From NCBI GenBank assembly GCA_035276085.1, contig DATELY010000126.1:4421-68420 (forward strand): a stretch of 64,000 bases of DNA. Reading direction: 5' to 3'. The notes under the pieces were generated by a model. That model was not told the origin of the DNA and ran no database searches. It saw only the letters and a program-made list of their open reading frames with translations. The position numbers and the translations under genes are program-made. The stretch's first letter is position 1; each line of letters opens with the position of its first letter. Origin of the DNA: DATELY01 sp035276085 (lineage in GTDB: Bacteria > Pseudomonadota > Gammaproteobacteria > Steroidobacterales > Steroidobacteraceae). Of this stretch, positions 9,565 to 17,273 are shown one piece after another.

Positions 9565-9655
9565 CCTTCCCTTGCGGAGCGGGGGCCGCTCCTGCGCATC
9601 CCTGCGCCCGCGCCATTCGTGCGTCCTGCACATCAGAAGGGGAGGATGGGGGTCC
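9565..9655. repeat. long form of the CCCTCCCC-type repeat
   Basis: This copy has the G/C-rich core followed by about 60 bp of extra conserved sequence (CGCTCCTGCGCATCC through TGCACATCAGAAGG to GGATGGGGG). Nearly the same 90 bp are found at 26754-26846, so this is a distinct long subtype of the repeat. Confidence 0.8.
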
Positions 9656-9756
9656 TTCCGAAGGAAGTGTTGCGGTTCGCTAGTGCTGCGGACTCTGCAC
9701 CAAGGCCGTGCTTCGCTTACCATGGGTCGCCTCAACAGGTTCACACGGGAGGATCG

Positions 9757-10278
9757 ATGGCTATCACGCTGTACGACGCGACGGTGTTGGGATTCATGCA
9801 GACCGTCAATGCGATGGAAGGGGTCATGGCACGTGCCCTCGAGCACTGCACGCAGGCGGGTGTTGCTGCGAATGACCTGGTGGAAGCGCGCCTGATCGCG
9901 GACATGCTGCCGTTTCGCTTTCAGATCCTGTCCGTCATTCAGCATTCGGTCGGTGCGCTCGAAGGCGCGAAGCGCGGCGAGTTCGGGCCGCCGGGCGAGT
10001 CCCCGCCGCTCGACTATGCCGCCCTCCAGAACGCGCTGGCACGGGCAAGCACGCAGCTTGCGAGCTACTCGCCAGCCGATATCAATGAGCTGGAAGGTCG
10101 CGACGTCGTGCTCAAGCTGCCGAGCATGTCGCTCCCCTTCACCGCGGCGAACTTCTTACTGTCGCTCTCGGTGCCGAACTTCCATTTCCACGCCGCCACC
10201 GCGTACGACATCCTGCGCATGAAGGGCGTGCCGCTCGGCAAGCGGGACTATCTGGGGTCCTTGCGCATCTCGCGCTGA
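9757..10278 (+). CDS. DUF1993 domain-containing protein
   Basis: The 173-aa product matches the DUF1993 family along its whole length. It opens with an amphipathic helix (MAITLYDATVLGFMQTV), continues with a block around LIADMLPFRFQILSVIQHS, and ends with a helix region containing FHFHAATAYDILR. The family is a DinB-like helical bundle of unknown role, often with conserved His residues; the catalytic status is not known. The ATG at 9757 follows GGGAGGATCG, a strong ribosome site, and removes an upstream extension that runs through the repeat element. It stands alone on its transcript or is read with the transporter 21 bp downstream. Confidence 0.85.
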   Translation: MAITLYDATVLGFMQTVNAMEGVMARALEHCTQAGVAANDLVEARLIADMLPFRFQILSVIQHSVGALEGAKRGEFGPPGESPPLDYAALQNALARASTQLASYSPADINELEGRDVVLKLPSMSLPFTAANFLLSLSVPNFHFHAATAYDILRMKGVPLGKRDYLGSLRISR

Positions 10279-10299
10279 GTTTCCGCGGGCCGACAACAC

Positions 10300-11634
10300 T
10301 TGGACGTGCATCGGCAGCCCGTCCCCGACAGTCGCGATCGTGAGCCGTCCGCGCTGACGGCTCGTCGCCGGCTCGTCTCCATCTTCGGTGGTTCGGTTGG
10401 CAATCTGGTCGAGTGGTACGACTGGTATACCTACGCGGCATTCTCACTCTATTTCGCCGGCGCCTTCTTCCCACCCGCGGATCAAACCGCGCAGTTGCTG
10501 AATGCAGCCGCCATCTTCGCCGTCGGCTTCCTCGTGCGTCCTCTGGGCGGCTGGCTGATGGGTCGATACGCCGACCGCAACGGCCGCAAGGCCGCGCTGA
10601 CGCTGTCGGTGACGCTCATGTGTTTCGGCTCGCTCGTCATCGCCTGCACGCCGGGTTACGACCGCATCGGCGTGTGGGCGCCGGTGCTGCTGGTCTGTGC
10701 GCGTTTGCTGCAAGGATTCAGTGTCGGCGGCGAGTACGGCACGAGTGCCACCTATCTGAGCGAGGTCGCCACGCGCGAACATCGCGGTTTCTATTCCAGC
10801 TTTCAGTACGTCACGCTGATCATGGGCCAGCTGCTGGCCGTCGGCGTGTTGCTCGTCCTGCAGTTCCTCGTGCTGACCCCGCAGGAGCTCGGCGCCTGGG
10901 GCTGGCGCATTCCATTCGCGATCGGGGCGATGTGTGCGCTCGTGGCGTTCTACCTGCGCCGGAACATCGCGGAAACGGAAGCCTTCGCCACGACCAACAC
11001 GCGCACCGAGCACGCGGGTCAGTTGCAGTTGCTATGGCGCTATCCGCGCGAAGTGTCGATCGTCATCGGGCTCACCATGGGTGGCACGGTGGCCTTCTAC
11101 ACCTACACCACGTACATGCAGAAGTTTCTCGTCAACACCGTGGGCCTCTCACGCCCGCAGTCCACCGTCATGTCCGCGATCACCCTGTTCCTCTTCATGC
11201 TGCTGCAGCCGCTGCTGGGTGCGCTCTCGGACCGCATCGGTCGCCGCCCGCTCCTGATGGCCTTCGGTGTGCTGGGTACGCTTGGCACCGTTCCGCTCAT
11301 GACGATGCTGGCCAGCACTCGCGACGCCGTCACAGCGTTCATGCTCATCATGAGCGCCCTCATCGTCGTCTCCGGCTATACGTCCATCAACGCAGTCGTA
11401 AAGGCCGAGCTGTTCCCAGCCGAGATCCGTGCCCTGGGTGTGGGCCTGCCGTATGCGATCACGGTCTCGCTCTTCGGCGGCACGGCCGAATACGTCGCGC
11501 TGTGGTTCAAGTCGATCGGCCGCGAATACCTGTTCTATTGGTACGTGACGGCGTGCATCGCGTGCTCGCTGGTCGTGTACGCAACGATGCGGGAGACGCA
11601 GCGGCATTCACGGATCGAAGAGCCGGCGAGCTGA
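10300..11634 (+). CDS. MFS transporter, metabolite:H+ symporter type
   Basis: The 444-aa protein has about twelve hydrophobic segments. It carries the signature of the metabolite:H+ symporter (KgtP/ProP/ShiA) group: GGSVGNLVEWYDWYTY near the first membrane segment, RPLGGWLMGRYADRNGRK at the loop between segments 2 and 3, and RLLQGFSVGGEYG in segment 4. Members import organic acids such as 2-oxoglutarate, citrate or shikimate with protons across the inner membrane; the substrate here cannot be told. The start is uncertain: TTG at 10300 or GTG at 10306, neither with a good ribosome site. It follows the DUF1993 gene after 21 bp. Confidence 0.9.
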   Translation: MDVHRQPVPDSRDREPSALTARRRLVSIFGGSVGNLVEWYDWYTYAAFSLYFAGAFFPPADQTAQLLNAAAIFAVGFLVRPLGGWLMGRYADRNGRKAALTLSVTLMCFGSLVIACTPGYDRIGVWAPVLLVCARLLQGFSVGGEYGTSATYLSEVATREHRGFYSSFQYVTLIMGQLLAVGVLLVLQFLVLTPQELGAWGWRIPFAIGAMCALVAFYLRRNIAETEAFATTNTRTEHAGQLQLLWRYPREVSIVIGLTMGGTVAFYTYTTYMQKFLVNTVGLSRPQSTVMSAITLFLFMLLQPLLGALSDRIGRRPLLMAFGVLGTLGTVPLMTMLASTRDAVTAFMLIMSALIVVSGYTSINAVVKAELFPAEIRALGVGLPYAITVSLFGGTAEYVALWFKSIGREYLFYWYVTACIACSLVVYATMRETQRHSRIEEPAS

Positions 11635-11857
11635 CGGTTCAGGGTGATTCCCATCTGGAGCATCCAGCGAATCATCGCGATACGCCGCAAATCCTTGCAC
11701 GTGACGTCGGCGCAGAGCACTGCTTGCAGGCCACAGGTTGGGGTGCCGCGTCGCGTTCACGCTTACGGCGCGGCGAACTGCGATGTGATAGCGTCGGTTC
11801 GGGAACTACAGGTAAGGGACCGTACGTTCCCTATTAGTGCACTCAGGGGAAGTTTGC

Positions 11858-12082
11858 ATGTTCTGGTTCGTGATACGGGACGCGGCGGGCGAGATCCTCG
11901 AGGTCACGCCCTGCGCGGATGAAGCATCCGCTCAGTTGGAGCGCATGCAGAAGGCCATCAAGGCCTGGCAGAACCGCGGCGATCAGGCCGTGCAACTCGA
12001 TCATCTCAAGTACCGGCTGACTTCCTTCGACGGCAACGTTCGCGTGCTGTCCATCGAGCCGGATTCGCCGGAGTTGAAATAA
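11858..12082 (+). CDS. small conserved-looking cytoplasmic protein, unknown
   Basis: An ATG at 11858 follows AGGGGAAG at ideal spacing and opens a 74-aa frame ending at 12082. The product (MFWFVIRDAAGEILEV...) is a mixed alpha/beta small protein with no signal peptide, no cysteine motif and no recognised domain. It is convergent with the LplT-PlsC gene, whose stop is at 12097. An imperfect palindrome GGGACCGTACGTTCCC lies about 30 bp upstream and may be part of its control region. Codon use and the ribosome site argue that it is real. Confidence 0.65.
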   Translation: MFWFVIRDAAGEILEVTPCADEASAQLERMQKAIKAWQNRGDQAVQLDHLKYRLTSFDGNVRVLSIEPDSPELK

Positions 12083-12096
12083 ATCCGCCGCGGCCC

Positions 12097-13974
12097 TCAT
12101 CGCCAGGCGCCGCGCAACTCCATCACATTCGCACGCAAGCTGGTCAGGCTCGCTTCCTGCGGCGCAACGGCATGACCGGCCGTCAGTCGCAATTTCGCCC
12201 AGAAGCGACGTGGCCAACGACGCCATGCTTGCGGGACCTTGCGCGAGAACATCGAATCCCACAAACCGGAAAGTGCGAGCGGCACGACGGGAACCGGTGT
12301 CTCCTTCAGGATGCGGAGCATGCCTGCGCGGAATTCCGCGATCTCACCATCCTTCGTCAGACGACCCTCCGGGAAGATGCACACGAGATTCCCCGCGCGC
12401 AGCTCTTGTGCGACCAGAGCGAAGGCGCGCTCATAGACCTGCGGATCTTCTTTCGCGGGTGCCACCGGAATCGCCTTCATGCCGCGAAAGATCGTGCTCA
12501 GCACGGGGATCCGGAAAATGCTGCTCTCCATGATGAAGCGAATGGGACGCCGGCAGCCTGCCGAGATCACCAGTGCATCGGCGAAGCTCACGTGATTGCA
12601 GATCAGTAGCGCGGGTCCGCGCTCGGGGATGCGCTCCATCGCGTGCGTCTCGAGCCGGTAGATGAAGTGCACGAGCAACCAGGCGATGAACCGCAACAGA
12701 AACTCGGGGACGAGGCTGTAGATGTAGAGGGCAACGAACGCGTTCAACACGCCCGTAACCAGCAGCAGTTGCGGGACGGTCATGCCGGCATGCAAGGCAA
12801 TGGCAGCGAGCAGCGCGGCGGTCACCATGAACATCGCGTTCAAGATGCTGTTGGCGCCGATCACGCGGGATATCGTCTCGCGCGGCGCGCGCTGCTGTAT
12901 CAGGGCATACAGCGGGACGATGAAGAAGCCCCCGAAGGCACCGATCAGGCCGAGATCGAGCAACACGCGCCAGGCGCCCGGGTGTTGGAGGAACTGCAGC
13001 GCCGTCGATGTCGGCGCTGCCAGCTGCGCAGGTGTGGCGAAGTAGAGATCGATCGCGAATAGCGTCAGCCCGATCGATCCGAACGGCACGAGCCCGATCT
13101 CGACCTTGTGGCCCGAGAGACGCTCGCACAACAGCGAGCCGATGCCGACGCCCGCGGCGAACACCACCAGGAGTGTCGTGACGACCTGTTCGCTGCCGCC
13201 GAGGTTCGCCTTGGCATACAACGGCAGTTGCGCGAGCACCAGCGCGCCGTAGAACCAGAACCAGGAGATTCCCAGGATGGACTGGAACACCGTGCGTGAG
13301 CTGTGTGCGGCGCGCAGGTTGTCCCAGGTGGAGGTCCACGGCCGCCAGTCGATTCGCAGCTGCGGCGCTGCAGGCGTCCGGCGCGGTATTCCAAGACTCG
13401 TCGCGAAACCGAGCGCGGCAACGCCAACCAGAACGAGCTGCAGCACAGTGACTTCTGCAGCGCTTGCCAACACGCCCGCGAGCAGTGTGCCGAGCAGGAT
13501 CGCGATGAACGTCCCCATCTCGACGAGCGCGTTGCCGCCCACGAGCTCGGTCTCGCGCAGCGCCTCGGGCAGGTAGCCGTACTTGGCGGGAGCGAAGAAG
13601 GTTGAATGCATGCCCATCAGGAACAGCGCGGCGAGCAGCAGAGTCATGTCCTGCCGGACGAAGCCAGCGCTTGCCAGCAGCATGATGACGATCTCGCACG
13701 CTTTCACGACGCGCAGGATCAACGTCTTGTCGAAGCGATCGGCGAGCTGACCCGCCATGCCGGAGAACAAGACGAACGGCAGGATGAACAGGCCGCCGGC
13801 GATGTTGGTCAGCAACTCGGGGGCCAACGTCGTGAAGCTCGCGGCGTGATACGTCGCGAGGATGACCAGGACATTCTTGTAGACGTTGTCATTGAAAGCA
13901 CCGAGCGCCTGTGCAGCGAAGAACGGTGCGAAGCGGCGTTGAAGCAGAAGGGAGAACTGATTCGATTTCTGCAT
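12097..13974 (-). CDS. lysophospholipid transporter-acyltransferase fusion (LplT-PlsC)
   Basis: The 625-aa protein fuses two modules. Residues 1 to about 410 form a major facilitator transporter like LplT, with multiple membrane segments and the loop motif GQLADRFDKT. Residues about 430-625 form a PlsC acyltransferase with the catalytic HxxxxD in NHVSFAD (near 461) and the FPEGRLT motif (near 534). LplT in E. coli flips lysophospholipids into the cytosol, where an acyltransferase re-acylates them; fusing both steps suggests direct channelling during membrane repair. The acyl-ACP synthetase domain found in E. coli Aas is absent. The ATG at 13974 fits the start of the transporter. Confidence 0.9.
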   Translation of the reverse strand: MQKSNQFSLLLQRRFAPFFAAQALGAFNDNVYKNVLVILATYHAASFTTLAPELLTNIAGGLFILPFVLFSGMAGQLADRFDKTLILRVVKACEIVIMLLASAGFVRQDMTLLLAALFLMGMHSTFFAPAKYGYLPEALRETELVGGNALVEMGTFIAILLGTLLAGVLASAAEVTVLQLVLVGVAALGFATSLGIPRRTPAAPQLRIDWRPWTSTWDNLRAAHSSRTVFQSILGISWFWFYGALVLAQLPLYAKANLGGSEQVVTTLLVVFAAGVGIGSLLCERLSGHKVEIGLVPFGSIGLTLFAIDLYFATPAQLAAPTSTALQFLQHPGAWRVLLDLGLIGAFGGFFIVPLYALIQQRAPRETISRVIGANSILNAMFMVTAALLAAIALHAGMTVPQLLLVTGVLNAFVALYIYSLVPEFLLRFIAWLLVHFIYRLETHAMERIPERGPALLICNHVSFADALVISAGCRRPIRFIMESSIFRIPVLSTIFRGMKAIPVAPAKEDPQVYERAFALVAQELRAGNLVCIFPEGRLTKDGEIAEFRAGMLRILKETPVPVVPLALSGLWDSMFSRKVPQAWRRWPRRFWAKLRLTAGHAVAPQEASLTSLRANVMELRGAWR

Positions 13975-14003
13975 CGATGTCCCGTGGAGAGTCTTGCGGC
14001 AAT

Positions 14004-15308
14004 TCAGCTCGGATTCTCGAGGCTGAAGGTCGCGGTATCGTCGTCGTAGGCGAAAGTCTCGGCGTAACGTCCCCAGCTGATCACGGCCCGCAAGGTCTGT
14101 TCCGCGGCTTGCGCGGTCATGTAGTCCTCGATCTCGTCCGAGAAGCGGCTCATGGGCGCCTTGTGAGAAGCGCGCTCATCCAAGATATGCCGGATGTGAG
14201 CTGCGAGCGGCACGAAGCTGAGCAGCTGGCGCGCGAAGATGTGCTTGCGTTCATCCAATCCGGCATGTGCAAACGCCATACCCGGTTCGAGAAGGCGGAT
14301 ATCGCCGCCTTCGATCTCAGCCAAGCGCATCATTTGCAATGTCTCCGCCACCGGAAACAGCTCGTCGATCTCCATCTGCAATTGGGAGGCGATTTCCGGC
14401 AGATCGGCCTTGCCGTTCAACGGTTCTGCGGCCACCGCTTCCATCAAGCCGGATAGCAGGTTCGAGGAGACCCGCGGCAGAATGGTGCCGATACCTGTTC
14501 CAGGGAACCACTCCGCGCGCATCTCCGGCGGTGCCGCGCGAGGCCGCGCTGTCATCTCCACATAGATCTGCTCGACGAGCGCACGAAAGGTCGGATCCAG
14601 GCGATTGCGCGGTTGCGGTAGGTTGACGCTGACCTCCGACAACACGCGCCCCGGGTTGCTGCCGAAGACCAGAATGCGGTCGCACATGAAGACCGCTTCT
14701 TCGATGTTGTGAGTGACCAGCACGACCGCCTCGATCGGCATGCGCCCTTCCGACCACAAATCGAGAAAGTCTGTTCGTAACGTCTCGGCCGTCAGCACAT
14801 CGAGAGCGGAGAACGGCTCGTCCATCAGCAGGACGCTGGGCTGCACTACCAGTGCACGTGCGAATCCCACGCGCTGACGCATGCCGCCGGACAGCTCGCG
14901 CGGGTAAGCGGACTCGAAACCATCTAGCCCGATCAAGTCGATGGCAGCTAGCGCACGGCTGCGGATCTCGCCCTTCGGTAACCGCTGTGCTTCGAGGCCG
15001 AGCGCCACGTTCTCGAACACCGTGAGCCACGGGAACAGCGCGAAGCTCTGGAACACCATCGCGATGCCGGACAGGGGACGCGAGATCGGCTCCCCCTTGT
15101 ACGTGAGTGTTCCACCGTTCGGACGCGACAGGCCCGCGATGAGCCGCAGAAGCGTCGACTTTCCGGAACCCGAGCGCCCGAGCAGCCCCACGATCTGGCC
15201 GCGGGTCAACTCGAGGTTCACGCCCTCGAGCACCAGCAGTTCCCCGCCGTCGGGCCGCGGAAATGCCTTGCGGATATCGTTGATCTGCAGCAAGGGAGCG
15301 GTATTCAT
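14004..15308 (-). CDS. ABC importer ATPase, NitT/TauT type, with AAA-associated C-terminal domain
   Basis: The 434-aa protein starts at an ATG at 15308, 11 bp after the permease stop. Residues 1 to about 250 form an ABC ATPase with Walker A GRSGSGKST (near 43), signature LSGGMRQR (near 136) and Walker B VLLMDEP (near 158), closest in style to nitrate/sulfonate/taurine importers. The C-terminal 150 residues match the AAA-associated domain found on some of these ATPases and may be regulatory. A much longer open frame continues upstream but is a shadow of the permease gene. No substrate-binding protein gene is nearby. Confidence 0.92.
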   Translation of the reverse strand: MNTAPLLQINDIRKAFPRPDGGELLVLEGVNLELTRGQIVGLLGRSGSGKSTLLRLIAGLSRPNGGTLTYKGEPISRPLSGIAMVFQSFALFPWLTVFENVALGLEAQRLPKGEIRSRALAAIDLIGLDGFESAYPRELSGGMRQRVGFARALVVQPSVLLMDEPFSALDVLTAETLRTDFLDLWSEGRMPIEAVVLVTHNIEEAVFMCDRILVFGSNPGRVLSEVSVNLPQPRNRLDPTFRALVEQIYVEMTARPRAAPPEMRAEWFPGTGIGTILPRVSSNLLSGLMEAVAAEPLNGKADLPEIASQLQMEIDELFPVAETLQMMRLAEIEGGDIRLLEPGMAFAHAGLDERKHIFARQLLSFVPLAAHIRHILDERASHKAPMSRFSDEIEDYMTAQAAEQTLRAVISWGRYAETFAYDDDTATFSLENPS

Positions 15309-15319
15309 GAGAGATCTCT

Positions 15320-17041
15320 TCAGCCCAGCCGGAACTTCCGCTCGGCGTAGTAGTACAGCGGCCGCCAGAACACGCGATTGATGGCCAACACAAACAGGCT
15401 CATCGCTGCAACGCCGAGCGCGACTCGATCGAGGTTTCCGGCTGCGGTGGCTGAAGCGATGTACGCACCGAGCCCGTGAGCCTTCACCTCGGTATCCCCC
15501 CAGCTCGCAAGCTCGGCCACGATGGACGCATTCCAGGAGCCGCCCGACGCCGTGATCGCACCGGTCACGTAGTAAGGGAAGACGCCCGGCAGCGCTACGT
15601 TGCGCCACCACAGCCACCCGCTCACCTGGAAGTTCCGCGCCACGTAGCGCAGCTCGCTCGGCAGCGCTGAGGCACCCGCAATCACGTTGAACAGGATGTA
15701 CCACTGCGTGCCGAGAATCATGAGCGGGCTCAACCAGATGTCGGGATTCAAGTGGCCACTGACGATGCCAAAGACTGCCACTGGGAAGAGCAGGTTCGCC
15801 GGAAAGGCCGCGAGGAACTGCGCGATCGGCTGCACGATTCGAGCGACTTGCGGCCGCAAGCCCACCCACACGCCGACGGGTACCCAGATCAGGGTCGCGA
15901 CCGCAATGAGCACGAACACTCGCAGCATCGTCACGGCGCCGAGCCCAAGCACTTCCAGCACGTCGGAGACACTCGTGTGCGCGATGAGACCTCGTGCGAC
16001 CTGCCATGCCGCGCGCGCCATGCCGATGCCGATCACCCCGAGCCAGATCACATCGAGCAGGCCACGGGCGTTCGGAGACAGCGAGGTGTGAGGCATCGGC
16101 GCGCGAGCTTGGGTGCGAGTGGTCCACCGCACCAGCGTGCGCAGCGCCTGCGTCACGCCACGAATCAATCTCGATCGAACCAGCATGGTGAGGACCCAGG
16201 ATTCCGGTGCGCGCGCGCCGGGCTCCTGTTCGACGCGAAAGCGGTCGATCCAGGCGACCAGGGGCCTGAAGAACAACTGATCGTAGAGCAGGATCACGAT
16301 CAGCATCGTGGCGATGGCCCAGCCGATGGCCATGAGATTGCGCTGCTCGATGGCCAGCGCAATGTACGAACCGATTCCGGGAAGATTCACTGTCGTGTCG
16401 CCGACGCTGATCGCCTCCGCAGCGACGACGAAGAACCAGCCGCCCGACATCGACATCATCATGTTCCAGATGAGCGCCGGCATTCCGAAGGGCACTTCCA
16501 GACGCCAGAACCGCATCCATGGCGTAAGCAGAAACGAATCGGCCGCTTCCGTGAGCTCGCTCGGCACCGTGCGCAGCGACTGGTAGAAACTGAAAGCCAT
16601 GTTCCAGGCCTGGCTCGTGAAGATGGCGAAGACGGCGGCGAGCTCCGCACCCAGCACGCGGCCCGGTGCGAGCGACATGAAGAAGACCACCGTCACGGAA
16701 ATGAAACCCAGGATCGGGACCGACTGCAGAATGTCGAGTATGGGAATGAGAAGCCTGCCCGCGCGCTCGCTCTTGGCGGCCCAGGTCGCGTACGTGAACG
16801 TGAACACGAGCGATAACGCCAGCGCGACAAACATGCGCAGTGTGGTCCGCGCTGCATACTCGGGCAGATGCACAGGATCCAACGATAGCGGTGCGGCCTG
16901 CAGCTCCACAATCGGCTGCAAGAGCCCGCGGCCTGACTCCGCGAAGAACACGATCAGCGCGAGCACCACGATCAGCGCCAGCGCGTCCCAGCGCGTGACG
17001 AACTCGCGCGCGAAGCCGAAAGGGGTCACTCGTTCGGTCAT
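15320..17041 (-). CDS. ABC importer permease, double BPD domain, NitT/TauT type
   Basis: The product is about 573 aa and contains two copies of the binding-protein-dependent permease domain in one chain, each with about six membrane segments. The EAA-like loops can be seen around VPSELTEAADSFLLTPWMRF in the first half and LPSELRYVARNFQVSGWLWW in the second. It would form the whole membrane channel with the ATPase at 14004. The ATG at 17041 is chosen; an in-frame TTG at 17080 would add 13 residues. Substrate is unknown because the periplasmic binding protein is missing from the window. Confidence 0.9.
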   Translation of the reverse strand: MTERVTPFGFAREFVTRWDALALIVVLALIVFFAESGRGLLQPIVELQAAPLSLDPVHLPEYAARTTLRMFVALALSLVFTFTYATWAAKSERAGRLLIPILDILQSVPILGFISVTVVFFMSLAPGRVLGAELAAVFAIFTSQAWNMAFSFYQSLRTVPSELTEAADSFLLTPWMRFWRLEVPFGMPALIWNMMMSMSGGWFFVVAAEAISVGDTTVNLPGIGSYIALAIEQRNLMAIGWAIATMLIVILLYDQLFFRPLVAWIDRFRVEQEPGARAPESWVLTMLVRSRLIRGVTQALRTLVRWTTRTQARAPMPHTSLSPNARGLLDVIWLGVIGIGMARAAWQVARGLIAHTSVSDVLEVLGLGAVTMLRVFVLIAVATLIWVPVGVWVGLRPQVARIVQPIAQFLAAFPANLLFPVAVFGIVSGHLNPDIWLSPLMILGTQWYILFNVIAGASALPSELRYVARNFQVSGWLWWRNVALPGVFPYYVTGAITASGGSWNASIVAELASWGDTEVKAHGLGAYIASATAAGNLDRVALGVAAMSLFVLAINRVFWRPLYYYAERKFRLG

Positions 17042-17211
17042 TTCAGGTTTCGACCCGTAGCCGAGGCTCAGCGTTCGCAATCTCTTTAACGGAACGGTTC
17101 AGCGCCAACCCAACGGCCAAGCGCGGATGGCAGGGCGTGCGATCGGCTGCGGCCCTCAGCGGGTCGTCACGTAAGTCAGTCCGAAGATTTCTTCAGTAAG
17201 GGCCCAGCCAA

Positions 17212-17235
17212 CCTCCCCCGCTGCGCAGGGGGGAG
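17212..17235. repeat. CCCTCCCC-type repeat, single copy
   Basis: The core CCTCCCCCGCTGCGCAGG with its GGGGAGGG complement lies after the stop of the hybrid kinase gene (17274, minus strand). It is the same family as the pairs at 9252, 50595 and 59807. The rest of the 230-bp gap between 17041 and 17274 shows nothing else. Confidence 0.75.
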
Positions 17236-17273
17236 GGACGCAAACGTCGTCTGGTTCAAGTTGTTGCACGCCG

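Larger units (their letters stand above)
9071..9756. other. gene-free region rich in hairpins and repeats
   Basis: No credible gene is seen in these 686 bases. The region holds a run of six hairpins (9092-9251), an inverted pair of CCCTCCCC-type repeats (9252-9281 and 9325-9365) and a longer copy of the same family (about 9565-9655) that is nearly repeated at 26754-26846. The last 100 bases should carry the promoter of the DUF1993 gene; I could not pick it with confidence. Confidence 0.7.

Noticed and set aside
15309..16520. Extension of the ABC ATPase frame through the permease gene
   Set aside because: The extension is out of frame with the clear permease gene and the ATPase motif order begins at 15308.
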